The notes: generated by a model from the sequence alone, not told the origin. 49,894 nucleotides of DNA from Pseudomonas sp. ANT_H4 (GCF_008369295.1 NZ_VOBG01000035.1:1-49894), one strand, 5' to 3'; positions 26,801 to 35,477 are shown, counted from the first letter of the stretch. A program made the numbers and translations.

Positions 26801-26818
26801 ATGACAGAATGAGGAACC
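26801..26818 (-). promoter_or_regulatory. Candidate Pho box, distal to the DING gene
   Basis: On the minus strand GGTTCCT-CATT-CTGTCAT has the same layout as the proximal site: TTCCT and CTGTCAT are identical in both and equally spaced. It matches 10 of 14 consensus positions. Confidence 0.4.
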
Positions 26819-26867
26819 CGAGGTTGGGGACTCGGTATCGATGGATTGAGGGTGGTAGTGCGGCCGA

Positions 26868-26890
26868 CGCAGCCTCGCTGGGGCTCGACA
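26868..26890. repeat. Partial REP-like element (second copy)
   Basis: CGCAGCCTCGCTGGGGCTCG followed by ACA matches the 12283-12311 element at all but about three of the core positions. It lies just past the 3' end of hxcS. Confidence 0.4.
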
Positions 26891-26894
26891 ACGG

Positions 26895-28106
26895 CTATGT
26901 GACCAATTGGTTGATCTCGATGATGGGCAATAGCACCGCCATGACGATCACCAGCACCACCGCCCCCATCACCACGATCATCAGCGGTTCAAGCAAGGCC
27001 GTCATGCCCATGGCCCGCCGTTCAATATCCCGTGACAGGGTTTGCGCGGCACGCTCCAGCATCGGCGGCAAGGACCCGGTTTTCTCACCGCTGGCAATCA
27101 AGTGGATCAGTACCGGCGGGAACACCTTCTCCACCGCCAGCGCAGTGGCCAGGTTGACGCCTTCGCGAACCTTGGCGGTGGCGTCTGTGACGCACAGGCT
27201 CAAACGGTCGTTGGACAGGGTCTGGCGCGCCGCTTCCAACGCCCGCAACAGCGGCACACCGGCGCCACCGAGGATCGCCAGTGTCGAGGCAAACCGTGCG
27301 GTGTTGAGCCCCAGCACAAAGCGCCCGATCAGCGGCAGGCGCAGGACGCGACTGTGCCAGTTCAAGCGCGCCACTGGGTTACGCAAGTACAGGCGCCAGC
27401 TCCAGAAACCGCCCACCAGACCGACAAAACACAGCCAGCCCCAGGCGCGAATAAAGTCACTGGCATTGAGCATCGCCAGGGTCAGCCCCGGCAGGTCCTG
27501 GCGCGCCTGGGAAAACGCGCTGACCACCTGCGGCACCACATAACTGAGCAGGAAAATCACGATGCCGATGGACACCAGCCCCACCACGCCGGGATAGATA
27601 AATGCAGTGAGAATCTTGCCCCGCAGGTTGTTGCGCTCTTCGATGTAGTCGGCCAGGCGCTCCATGACCTGGGCCAGGTCGCCAGACTCCTCCCCTGCCG
27701 CGATCAGCGCACGGTAGATCGACGGAAAGTCCCGGGGCCGCGCCGCCAGCGCATCGGCCAGACGCATACCACTGCGCACATCGGCGCGCACTGCGCTGAG
27801 GGTCTGGGCGATGTGCTTGCGCTCGGCCTGCTCCACCGTCGCACTGAGGGCCGCTTCCAACGGCAGGCTCGCACCGAGCAAGCTGGCCAACTGCCGAGTG
27901 GCCCAGGCCAGGTCGTTATCCGAGAGCTTGGCGGTGAACAGACTGCTGCCGGCGGCGGCACTCTGGTTGCCCTCGATCTGCACCAGCAAGGCGGTCAGGC
28001 CACGGCTGCGCAGGTTGGCAAAGGCCGCGCTCTGGCTGTCGGCTTCCAGGTGCCCAGACTCCAGCTTGCCGGTGGCGTCGGCGGCTTCGTATCGGTATCG
28101 GTTCAT
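26895..28106 (-). CDS. hxcS: Type II secretion inner-membrane platform protein GspF (HxcS)
   Basis: A 403-aa polytopic inner-membrane protein of the Hxc T2SS. It starts MNRYRYEAADATGKLESGHLEA, the typical GspF N-terminus. It has two T2SSF domains, each with a helical cytoplasmic bundle and a hydrophobic segment (ILTAFIYPGVVGLVSIGIVI, about 171-190; MIVVMGAVVLVIVMAVLLPI near the C-terminus). The repeat motif GMRLADALA / GVNLATALA is visible. It connects the GspE ATPase to pseudopilus assembly. Its start codon shares one base with the hxcR stop, so it is tightly coupled. The last gene of the seven-gene minus-strand operon. Confidence 0.94.
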   Translation of the reverse strand: MNRYRYEAADATGKLESGHLEADSQSAAFANLRSRGLTALLVQIEGNQSAAAGSSLFTAKLSDNDLAWATRQLASLLGASLPLEAALSATVEQAERKHIAQTLSAVRADVRSGMRLADALAARPRDFPSIYRALIAAGEESGDLAQVMERLADYIEERNNLRGKILTAFIYPGVVGLVSIGIVIFLLSYVVPQVVSAFSQARQDLPGLTLAMLNASDFIRAWGWLCFVGLVGGFWSWRLYLRNPVARLNWHSRVLRLPLIGRFVLGLNTARFASTLAILGGAGVPLLRALEAARQTLSNDRLSLCVTDATAKVREGVNLATALAVEKVFPPVLIHLIASGEKTGSLPPMLERAAQTLSRDIERRAMGMTALLEPLMIVVMGAVVLVIVMAVLLPIIEINQLVT

Positions 28107-29524
28107 CAGGCGTCCCGGGTTACACGCAGGATTTCTTCGGCCGCAGTGGCGCCGCTGCGCACCCAGCGCTCGCCGTCTTCGCGCATGCTCAACATCCCGG
28201 CGCGGCGTGCGGCGGCGCGCAGTTCCTGCTCGCCAGCGCCTTGGTGGATCAGGCCGCGCAGGTCGTCGTCGATGCAGAATAATTCATGGATACCGGTACG
28301 GCCGCTATAGCCCATCTGGTTGCAGTGAGCACAACCCACCGGGCGCCATGTGCCGGGTGCCGACGGGTCTTCTTGCTTGCAGTGCGGGCACAGGCGCCGC
28401 ACCAACCGCTGGGCCAATACGCCGAGCAAGGATGAAGCCAGCAGGAACGGTTCAACACCCATGTCGATCAAGCGATTCACCGCTGACACCGCATCGTTGG
28501 TGTGCAGGGTCGCGAGCACCAGGTGCCCGGTCAGCGAAGCCTGCACAGCGATTTGTGCAGTCTCCAGATCGCGGATCTCGCCAATCATGATGATGTCCGG
28601 GTCCTGGCGCAGAATCGCCCGCAGGGCCAGGGCGAAGGTCATGTCGATCTTGGCATTGACCTGGATCTGGCTGATGCCCGGCAGGTCGTATTCCACCGGG
28701 TCTTCGACGGTGAGGATATTGCTGGTGCTGGCGTCCAGCCGCGCCAGGGCCGCATAGAGGCTGGTGGTTTTGCCGCTGCCGGTGGGCCCGGTGACCAGCA
28801 CGATACCGTGGGGCTGGCGGATCAGCGTGTCGAGGCGGGCCAGCAATTGCGGGGCCATGCCGAGGGTTTCCAGCTGCAGGCGCCCGGCCTGTTTGTCCAG
28901 CAAGCGCATCACCACCCGCTCACCGTGGCCGGTGGGTACGGTGGACACGCGAATATCAATGGGCCGCCCGGCAACGCGCAGGGCGATGCGGCCGTCCTGG
29001 GGCAAGCGTTTTTCAGCAATGTCGAGTTGGGCCATGATCTTGATACGCGACACCAGCGCGCCGTGCAGCGCCTTACGTGGCGACACCACATCACGCAGGG
29101 AGCCGTCGACGCGGTAACGCACCACGGAATGGCTTTCGTAGGGTTCGATGTGGATATCGCTGGCTTCGTCGCGAGCGGCCTGGGTCAGCAAGGCGTTGAT
29201 CATACGAATCACCGGGGCGCCGTCCTGGGTGTCGAGCAGGTCGGTGATTTCAGGGATGTCTTGCATGAGGCGGTCGAGGTCGACTTCGTTTTCGGCGGCG
29301 CCGACCACGGCCGCGGCGCTGCCGGTGTCGGCGTAGGCGCTGGCCAGGAGGCCGTCGAGTTGGTCGTCGCGGACCTGCTCCAGGCGGGTTTGGCCAAACT
29401 GGCGGTGGACTTCGCTAATGGACCAGCCGGGGGTTGAGGGGCAGATGGTCAGGGTGGGGCCTTCTTCACCTGGGTGGAGGAGGATGCGTTGGGATTTGGC
29501 CCAGACGTAGGGGAGCAGGCTCAT
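28106..29524 (-). CDS. hxcR: Type II secretion ATPase GspE (HxcR)
   Basis: A 472-aa cytoplasmic secretion ATPase. An N-terminal GspE/PilB domain is followed by the nucleotide-binding core: Walker A GPTGSGKTTS at 246-255, Asp box DPVEYDLPGISQIQVN, Walker B IIMIGEIRD and His box TGHLVLATLHTND. A zinc-binding four-Cys motif (CPHCKQ...GCAHC) with GYSGRTGIHEL is typical of T2SS/T4P assembly ATPases. It powers pseudopilus growth through GspF/GspL. The start overlaps the hxcQ stop by four bases. Confidence 0.95.
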   Translation of the reverse strand: MSLLPYVWAKSQRILLHPGEEGPTLTICPSTPGWSISEVHRQFGQTRLEQVRDDQLDGLLASAYADTGSAAAVVGAAENEVDLDRLMQDIPEITDLLDTQDGAPVIRMINALLTQAARDEASDIHIEPYESHSVVRYRVDGSLRDVVSPRKALHGALVSRIKIMAQLDIAEKRLPQDGRIALRVAGRPIDIRVSTVPTGHGERVVMRLLDKQAGRLQLETLGMAPQLLARLDTLIRQPHGIVLVTGPTGSGKTTSLYAALARLDASTSNILTVEDPVEYDLPGISQIQVNAKIDMTFALALRAILRQDPDIIMIGEIRDLETAQIAVQASLTGHLVLATLHTNDAVSAVNRLIDMGVEPFLLASSLLGVLAQRLVRRLCPHCKQEDPSAPGTWRPVGCAHCNQMGYSGRTGIHELFCIDDDLRGLIHQGAGEQELRAAARRAGMLSMREDGERWVRSGATAAEEILRVTRDA

Positions 29525-31866
29525 GGCCGCGCGCCCCCCTGAACCGGCACCGCCCGAATCACCGCCCGAGGCCCCTGCCCCACCTCAGGAATCGCCTTGT
29601 GCACCGAAGGCAACTGCGGCGCCTGCACATCCGGCATCGCCCAACTACGCTCCGGCTGCAACCCACCCTGAGCCCTGCGCATAAACTCATAGCGATTGAG
29701 CGTAATACTGCGCCCCGCCCCACTGTCGCGAATAATGTAAGGCCGCAAAAACACCATCAAATTGGTCTTCGTCACACTGCGTTTCTCATTACGAAACAAC
29801 GCCCCCAACCCCGGAATATCCGACAACCAAGGCACCGCATCATTACTCTGGCTATAGCCATCCTGCAGCAACCCACCCAGCACCATGATCTGCCCATCAT
29901 CGAGCAAAATACTGGTATCAATCGCCCGCTTGTTGGTCACCGTCCCCGCCGCCACCGAAGCCCGCGCATCCACGCTGCTGACCTCCTGGTAAATATCCAG
30001 TTTCACCGTGCCACCCTCGGAAATCTGCGGCCGCACATTGAGCTTGAGCCCCACCTCTTCGCGCTGCACCGTCTGGAACGGATTGTTGCTGGTGCCACCG
30101 CCCCCCGTCACATAACTGCCCGTGACAAATGGAATCGTCTGCCCGACAAAAATGCTCGCCGCCTCGTTATCCAGGGTCAACAGATTGGGCGTCGACAACA
30201 CGTTGGTGCCGCCCTTGCTCTTCAGCGCCCTGGCCAACACCTTGAGATCCAGCACCTTGCCGATCCCCGGAATATCCACCGTGCCGTCCACCAGGCCGAT
30301 GTTCAAACCCTTGGGCAATACGTCGATGCTGGTCTTGCTGGCGGGCGTACCGTTAAGCCCGCTACCGCCGAGGTTGACCCCGCCAAAACCACCCTTGCCT
30401 CCCAGATTCCCGGCCTGCCACTGCACGCCGAACTCACTGGCATCGTCCTCGCTGACTTCGACGATCAGGCTTTCAATCACCACCTGGGCGCGGCGCTGAT
30501 CAAGCATGTCGATGACTTCCCGCAGGTTGCGGTACAGCGGCTCGGGCGCCGAGATCAGCAAGGTGTTGGTGGTGGCGTCCGCCTGGATCGTCACGCCACC
30601 AGCGCTGAAGGCAGTGTTCTGATCGCTGGGCGAATAGCTGGCGCCGCTGGTGGAACCGGCATCCTGGCCGTAACCGGCATTGGCGGATTGAACGCCACTG
30701 CCGGTGGGCGTGCCGCTGCTGTTCTGGGTACTGCCCTGGCCGTTCTGGCCCGAGCCGCCCATGGTGCTCAACTTGGAACGGGCGTTATCGCTGGTGCCGC
30801 TATCACTCTCACCGGTGAGCAAACCTCGCAGGGACTGCGCCAACTTTCCCGCCTGGGCGTTGCGCAGGTACACCACGTGCATGTTGCTGGGGTTGCTCTG
30901 GGCGTTGTCCAGTTTGTAGATCAGGTTGCGCGCCAGTTCGGTACGCTCGGGGCTACCGGCGCGGATGATGATCGAGTTGGAGCGCGGGTCGCCGATTACG
31001 TTGATCTTCTGGGTCTGGTCGCTGCCCTGGGTTTCCAAAAGCTGCGAGACCATCGCCGCAATGTCCACAGCAATGCCGTTTTGCACCGCCACCACATCAG
31101 TGTCGATGGCGCTCGGGGTGTCGATGCCATCGATGATCTGCGCCACCCGCGCCAGGTTTTCTGCGTAGTCGGTGATGACGATGCTGTTGTTGCCGGGGTA
31201 GGCGTTGATCGGGTTGTTGGGTGAAACGATCGGCCGCAGCACCGGAATCAGGTTCACCGCGTTTTCGTATTGCAGGCGAAAGGTGCGCGTCTGCATGCCG
31301 TTGCCGCCGGGGTTGCTGGCGTTGTAGATCGGCCCGCCCAACAGCTTGGCATCGGCTTCGGGTACCACCTGGGCGACGCCGCCGACGTCCACCACGCTGA
31401 AGCCCTGCATGCGCAATGCCGCCAGGAGCATGTCGTAGGCCTGGTGCGCCGGCACCTGGCCTTCGCTGACCAGGGTCAGGTTGCCCTTGACCCGAGGGTC
31501 CACCAGAAACTGCTGGCCAGTGGCACGGGACAAGGCACGCACCACGGCCTGGATATCGGCGTCGACAAAGTTCAGTTGCACCGGCTGATCGCCCAAGGGG
31601 TTGCGGCCTTTGGCAGGCGCGGCGGCATGGCCACGAGCACTGTTGGTCACCGGGTGTTGCACGCGGGGCCGCTGTGCCGGCTCGCGCTGGCGTTCCAACA
31701 GTACATCACCGCTGCGCCGGGTATCAGCCAGCGGCTGGCCGAGTTCGCTGTCCACCAGTAACGGCGGCGGTGTAGGCGACTGGGTGTTGCTGCACGCACT
31801 CAGCGCCAGCAACAACAAGGGCGCGACCTTGCGATAAGGCGCCGAATAGGGGACTGACCACTTCAT
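29521..31866 (-). CDS. hxcQ: Type II secretin GspD (HxcQ), predicted lipoprotein
   Basis: A 781-aa outer-membrane secretin. The signal ends in a lipobox, LLLLALSAC with Cys25, so it should be lipidated. This is the 'liposecretin' feature known for P. aeruginosa HxcQ, which pilots itself without a pilotin. N0/N1 domains begin with VQLNFVDADIQAVVRALSRATG (about residue 95). N-domain repeats are interrupted by a long Ser/Gly/Thr/Asn-rich linker (about 350-425). The secretin core has VGLKLNVRPQISEGGTVKL and ILLDDGQIMVLGGLLQD, then VPWLSDIPGLGALFR. It overlaps both neighbours by four bases (ATGA). Confidence 0.95.
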   Translation of the reverse strand: MKWSVPYSAPYRKVAPLLLLALSACSNTQSPTPPPLLVDSELGQPLADTRRSGDVLLERQREPAQRPRVQHPVTNSARGHAAAPAKGRNPLGDQPVQLNFVDADIQAVVRALSRATGQQFLVDPRVKGNLTLVSEGQVPAHQAYDMLLAALRMQGFSVVDVGGVAQVVPEADAKLLGGPIYNASNPGGNGMQTRTFRLQYENAVNLIPVLRPIVSPNNPINAYPGNNSIVITDYAENLARVAQIIDGIDTPSAIDTDVVAVQNGIAVDIAAMVSQLLETQGSDQTQKINVIGDPRSNSIIIRAGSPERTELARNLIYKLDNAQSNPSNMHVVYLRNAQAGKLAQSLRGLLTGESDSGTSDNARSKLSTMGGSGQNGQGSTQNSSGTPTGSGVQSANAGYGQDAGSTSGASYSPSDQNTAFSAGGVTIQADATTNTLLISAPEPLYRNLREVIDMLDQRRAQVVIESLIVEVSEDDASEFGVQWQAGNLGGKGGFGGVNLGGSGLNGTPASKTSIDVLPKGLNIGLVDGTVDIPGIGKVLDLKVLARALKSKGGTNVLSTPNLLTLDNEAASIFVGQTIPFVTGSYVTGGGGTSNNPFQTVQREEVGLKLNVRPQISEGGTVKLDIYQEVSSVDARASVAAGTVTNKRAIDTSILLDDGQIMVLGGLLQDGYSQSNDAVPWLSDIPGLGALFRNEKRSVTKTNLMVFLRPYIIRDSGAGRSITLNRYEFMRRAQGGLQPERSWAMPDVQAPQLPSVHKAIPEVGQGPRAVIRAVPVQGGARP

Positions 31867-32399
31867 GAAGCTTCCTTAGCGCCAAGCGCCTGATCCATGC
31901 GAACGGTCCCGGACAACGTGCCGGACGGGTTTTCGGTGGTGTCGCCTGCACGTTGCAAGCGCGCCTCGGACACTTCCAGGGAAAATGACCGGATACTGCC
32001 CAGCAACCAACCCACCACGGCATCCGCCGGGGCGTCTTGAAAGGTCAGGCGCCAACTGCCGGGGGCAGTGCTTTCCAATTGATAACGGCCCTGGAGCCCA
32101 GCGCTGTCGAGGACCTGGCGCAAGGCCAAATCCAGATCCTGCCCGGCGCCGGGCGCTGGGGCGAGGCCCTGCAACAGCACTTGCAAGGTTTCGGCCTGAG
32201 CTCGCAGCCTGGGGGTTTCGGCTTGCCAGTAATCAATCTTCTTCAGCGGCGGCTGAATCAATATCAGCCAGATCAACAGCCCCGAGAGCACCAGAACGGC
32301 CCCGCCGAGCAGGCGCTTTTCCCGCAGGGCCAGGCCGCTCCAGAACACTTCGCTATGGCTGCGCAGGTGCTGCCAGCGGGCGATCAGGGGATTACTCAT
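31863..32399 (-). CDS. hxcZ: Type II secretion protein GspM (HxcZ)
   Basis: A 178-aa bitopic inner-membrane protein. It has a short cytoplasmic N-terminus (MSNPLIARWQHLRSHSEVFW), one transmembrane helix (LLGGAVLVLSGLLIWLILI, about 30-48) and a periplasmic ferredoxin-like domain with low conservation, as usual for GspM. ATG at 32399 lies inside the end of hxcY (8-base overlap); the longer frame to 32516 is mostly the hxcY overlap. Assignment depends strongly on its position between GspL and GspD. Confidence 0.85.
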   Translation of the reverse strand: MSNPLIARWQHLRSHSEVFWSGLALREKRLLGGAVLVLSGLLIWLILIQPPLKKIDYWQAETPRLRAQAETLQVLLQGLAPAPGAGQDLDLALRQVLDSAGLQGRYQLESTAPGSWRLTFQDAPADAVVGWLLGSIRSFSLEVSEARLQRAGDTTENPSGTLSGTVRMDQALGAKEAS

Positions 32400-33525
32400 C
32401 GTCGTCTCCCGTGCCGGTTTCGGTAGTGGTCGGCTCGGCGAGCGGACCCAAGGTCCAGCCATGGTCATCACGACTGGCAGTGAAACCAGCCTTGGCCAGC
32501 ACCGCTTGCCAGTCACCTTCGGCGCCAGGGTTACGGCTATCGGCGAGCAGGTTCAGGTGCAGGCGGCCTTGCTCGAAGACCAGGGAATCGACGCTGGCAA
32601 CCATAAACGGCATGCTGCTGCCGGCCAGTTGCAACAGGCTGTTAAAACGCTGGCCTGGGTCGCTGCCGCTCTGGCGGGCAGCCAATTGCTGGCGGGCCTG
32701 TTGCAACGGGTTGAGGATCACCGGCAGTTCGGGAAAAGCCTGGCGCACCTGCTGACTCATCCGCGCCTTGAGCTGTTGACCCCCATCCACTTGACGCGCC
32801 GCGTACAGGTTCAAGCCCAGGGTCCAGATCGCCACAGCCACCGCCGTAAAACCCAGCGCCCGGCCCCAGCCGGCCGTTCCGTTGGCCCGTTTGAGCCGAC
32901 CGTGAAAGCCCCAGCTCGGGGTTGCGCCGCTCCAGCGTTGCGGGGCGTCTTCACTGATACGGCTCAGGTCGACGCCGCTGCCCAGCAGATCATCCAGCGC
33001 CTGCTGCCCGAGGGGATGCACCGCGCCCTGCTGCAGGCTGTGGCGCAACAGCAACTGGCCGTCGGCAAACGCCGCTGTCAGTTGCCCCGCAGCCGGTACC
33101 GGCAAGGCATAGGGCGCCGGGTACAAACCGCGTACTTTCAGTTGTACTTGGTTCATTACCTGGCTCAACTGCTCCAGGTGGGCCTTGGGCAACCAGCCCA
33201 CCTGCACCAGGCCATTGCTCTCCCGTGGGCCGTGGGCGACGTATATCTGTTCCACCGGGCCGAGTATCAGCGCCTGGGCTGCGCAGGCCACCGCCGCCGC
33301 CACCTTGGTGGCTGGCAATTGCGGCAGCTCCAGGCTGGTCAGCAGGCTGTCCCGAGGATGCAGAAAACACTGGGCCGCCGCCGTTTTATGAGCCTGTCCC
33401 AGCTGAGCCAGGCTACTCTGGCCCTGGCGACTGACCTGCCCGGCGCGGTCGAGCCAGGCGAACTGCACCGGGCTCTCGGCGCTCAGTTGATCCAGTGGCG
33501 GCAAGGCAATACGCAGGCGGTTCAT
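32392..33525 (-). CDS. hxcY: Type II secretion protein GspL (HxcY)
   Basis: A 377-aa GspL homologue. The N-terminal cytoplasmic actin-like domain (about 1-230; MNRLRIALPPLDQL, then FLHPRDSLLTSLELPQL) binds the GspE ATPase in this family. A single transmembrane helix follows (ALGFTAVAVAIWTLGLNLYA, about 228-247), then a coiled stretch (QQLKARMSQQVRQAFPELPV) and a C-terminal periplasmic ferredoxin-like domain. It overlaps hxcX by four bases. Sequence conservation is modest; neighbourhood and topology secure the call. Confidence 0.88.
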   Translation of the reverse strand: MNRLRIALPPLDQLSAESPVQFAWLDRAGQVSRQGQSSLAQLGQAHKTAAAQCFLHPRDSLLTSLELPQLPATKVAAAVACAAQALILGPVEQIYVAHGPRESNGLVQVGWLPKAHLEQLSQVMNQVQLKVRGLYPAPYALPVPAAGQLTAAFADGQLLLRHSLQQGAVHPLGQQALDDLLGSGVDLSRISEDAPQRWSGATPSWGFHGRLKRANGTAGWGRALGFTAVAVAIWTLGLNLYAARQVDGGQQLKARMSQQVRQAFPELPVILNPLQQARQQLAARQSGSDPGQRFNSLLQLAGSSMPFMVASVDSLVFEQGRLHLNLLADSRNPGAEGDWQAVLAKAGFTASRDDHGWTLGPLAEPTTTETGTGDDDE

Positions 33526-34469
33526 GCGCCCACCCGCGACCAGATTACCTGGGGCTGGCGGTCTTCAGGCCGGAACAGCAGCGCCTCCATCGTCACCCGA
33601 CGCTGTCCGCGGCGGGCCTGGCCGTGCAGGCGAAACCACTCACTGGTAATCCCCACCTGCATCGTGTCCACCGCCACCTGTGGCATGCGCAAGCGGTTGA
33701 CGAAATCACCGCGATTGATAAACCAGCGGCCGCCGTCACGCTCGGCCACCAGCGCCTGTGCCCGTGGCAAGCCAAGCCCCGGCACAACCGCACTGAGTAC
33801 TTCGGCACTGGCGGTATTGCCGTTGACCCAAGTGTTGCCGGGCAGCACGCTGACATACACCGCCATACGCCCAAGCAGGCGCGGCTCAAGGCCCTCGATG
33901 CCCGCCAGATCGTCCAGGCTGCGCAACATCGCACGCTTGGCCGGCAGCAGGTCGTTCACTGCGCCAGGCGAGGTGTCACGGCCGCTGTTAAAACCCGTGC
34001 TCGGTGACGATGCCGCCAACCGTTGATCATAGGAAGCGATCACCCGCTGGCTGATGCGCCGGCTCACCGCGGGGTTGACGCCGATCAACTGGCACAGCCG
34101 CTCGAAGCTCTGCAGTTGCGCGGCATCCGGCTGCTGATGGGCCACCAGGTTGCGCAGGTTGAACTTGCCCTGTTCGTCTTCCAGTTGCCCCTCAAAGGCT
34201 CCCCCCAACGGCCGCGCCCAGGGCTGGTCGAGTCGAGTCAGCACATCTTTCTGACGCGCCTCCCATAGCAACTGGCGACTGACTTCCAGCCCGCCCTGTA
34301 ACGCCCACTGACCCTGGATGCGCAGTTGCTCGGCTTCCAGGCTGCGGGTGAAGACAGTTTGTCGGGTCAGCATGGCGCCGGCGATCACCGCCACCACAGC
34401 GGCGATCAGCAAGGCGCTGATAATCGCCATGCCGCACTGCTTCGCCGCTGTGGGCGAATGCCTGTTCAT
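33522..34469 (-). CDS. hxcX: Minor pseudopilin GspK (HxcX)
   Basis: A 315-aa atypical pseudopilin. The prepilin site is KQCG|MAIISALLIAAVVAVIAG, with no Glu at position 5, which is the hallmark of GspK. The large inserted alpha domain is visible (FNLRNLVAHQQPDAAQLQSF and the VNDLLPAKRAMLRSLDDLAG region). GspK caps the pseudopilus tip with GspI and GspJ. It starts nine bases after the hxcT stop. Confidence 0.93.
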   Translation of the reverse strand: MNRHSPTAAKQCGMAIISALLIAAVVAVIAGAMLTRQTVFTRSLEAEQLRIQGQWALQGGLEVSRQLLWEARQKDVLTRLDQPWARPLGGAFEGQLEDEQGKFNLRNLVAHQQPDAAQLQSFERLCQLIGVNPAVSRRISQRVIASYDQRLAASSPSTGFNSGRDTSPGAVNDLLPAKRAMLRSLDDLAGIEGLEPRLLGRMAVYVSVLPGNTWVNGNTASAEVLSAVVPGLGLPRAQALVAERDGGRWFINRGDFVNRLRMPQVAVDTMQVGITSEWFRLHGQARRGQRRVTMEALLFRPEDRQPQVIWSRVGA

Positions 34470-34477
34470 GACGGGAC

Positions 34478-34927
34478 TTATAGCTGCCAGGAGCCGATAT
34501 CGGCATTGACGCCGTCGCCGTCCGGTTGCCCATCGGCGCCCAGGGAGAAAATATCGACCTCACCGTTGGCACCCGGATTGAGGTAGTTGTAAGGGTGACC
34601 CCACGGGTCGTTGGGCAAGCGCTCAAGATAGGCGCGCCAGTTGCTGTTTTTCGCGTCTGCCGGGCGCTCCACCAACACCTTCAGGCCCTGGGTCATGTTC
34701 GGATAGGTGCCGTGGTCCAGGCGATAGAGTTTGAGTGCCTGCATCAGCCCACCGATGTCCTGTTTAGCGGCCGTGGCTCGCGCCTGATCCGGGCGATCGA
34801 GCACCTTGGGCACTACCATCGCTGCCAGAATCCCGAGGATCACCACCACCACCATGATCTCGATCAGGGTGAAGCCACGCTGGCCGCGAGGGCCTGGCGA
34901 TGCGGATTTGAAGTGCGCGATATCCAT
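34478..34927 (-). CDS. hxcT: Major pseudopilin GspG (HxcT)
   Basis: A 149-aa major pseudopilin. The prepilin peptidase site is GQRG|FTLIEIMVVVVILGILA, with cleavage after Gly18 and Glu23 at mature position 5. The C-terminal half has the conserved GspG calcium-loop pattern (LPNDPWGHPYNYLNPG, FSLGADGQPDGDGVNADIGSW). ATG at 34927 with AAGGAA upstream is preferred over an upstream GTG/ATG-like extension to 34981. First gene of the hxcT-X-Y-Z-Q-R-S operon. No GspO is in the window, so maturation presumably uses PilD/XcpA. Confidence 0.95.
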   Translation of the reverse strand: MDIAHFKSASPGPRGQRGFTLIEIMVVVVILGILAAMVVPKVLDRPDQARATAAKQDIGGLMQALKLYRLDHGTYPNMTQGLKVLVERPADAKNSNWRAYLERLPNDPWGHPYNYLNPGANGEVDIFSLGADGQPDGDGVNADIGSWQL

Positions 34928-34990
34928 CTCGACATTCCTTGGCTTGAGTGCATTTCGGCCCGCAGTGTTGCAAGAACACATGTCAGTCGT

Positions 34991-35008
34991 ATTGAAAATC
35001 CTCGGGAG
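34991..35008 (-). promoter_or_regulatory. CTCCCGAGG-WTTTT motif upstream of hxcT
   Basis: On the minus strand CTCCCGAGGATTTTCAAT lies 64-81 bases before the hxcT start. The first nine bases and the T-run recur at 26646-26660 upstream of the DING gene. A shared promoter element (for example for VreI or another regulator) is possible; the binding factor is not known. Confidence 0.35.
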
Positions 35009-35075
35009 CTTTGGTCGCTAATCGGTCAACTCCACGGGCTAGTCTGCGGGCCTGTTTCCAGGCATTGAGTACGCC

Positions 35076-35477
35076 ATGCGCGGCCCTCGCAATGAGCAAG
35101 GTTTTACCCTGATTGAAGTGCTGGTGGCGCTGGCGATTATCGCCGTGGCCATGGCGGCTGCCGTGCGCGTGGCCGGGCTGATGACCCAGAGCAATGGCCT
35201 GCTGCGGGACAAATCCATGGCCTTACTGGCCGCCCAGAGTCGCCTGACCGAGTTGCGTCTGGAGGGTCGCTTGAGTCTGGGGCGCAAAACCTTTGAGTGC
35301 GACCAGGGCCGACTGAAACTGCGTTGCGAGCAAGTCATCAGCACAGGCCCCGATGGGCCGTTGTTCAAAGTCAGCGTGCAGGTGTTGGACGCCGCCCGTG
35401 AAGCGCCGCCCCTGGCCCGACTGGAGACTTTATTGGGGCGACCGCAACGACTCAAGAAGCCGGTTACTGTCGAGTGA
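35076..35477 (+). CDS. hxcV: Minor pseudopilin GspI (HxcV)
   Basis: A 133-aa pseudopilin. Prepilin site NEQG|FTLIEVLVALAIIAVAMAAAV with Glu at +5. The GspI family pattern includes MALLAAQSRLTELRLEG and a C-terminal VSVQVLD strand. It is divergent from hxcT across ~148 bases, and its 3' end overlaps the end of hxcP on the other strand by 14 bases. Confidence 0.92.
   Translation: MRGPRNEQGFTLIEVLVALAIIAVAMAAAVRVAGLMTQSNGLLRDKSMALLAAQSRLTELRLEGRLSLGRKTFECDQGRLKLRCEQVISTGPDGPLFKVSVQVLDAAREAPPLARLETLLGRPQRLKKPVTVE

Larger units (their letters stand above)
26501..26894. other. 394-base intergenic region between hxcS and the DING gene
   Basis: No credible gene is seen here. On the minus strand it holds two CTGTCAT sites (26632-26649 and 26801-26818), a CTCCCGAGGTTTTTT motif (26646-26660) shared with the hxcT upstream region, and a partial REP-like sequence at 26868-26890. 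No convincing terminator follows hxcS. This is the expected promoter region of the DING gene. Confidence 0.6.

Noticed and set aside
12283..26890. Near-identical short sequences flanking the TpsA + DING genes, as possible att or duplication sites
   Set aside because: The ~23-base repeat resembles a widespread REP family of fluorescent pseudomonads, so it need not mark an insertion; the locus order is also conserved in P. aeruginosa.
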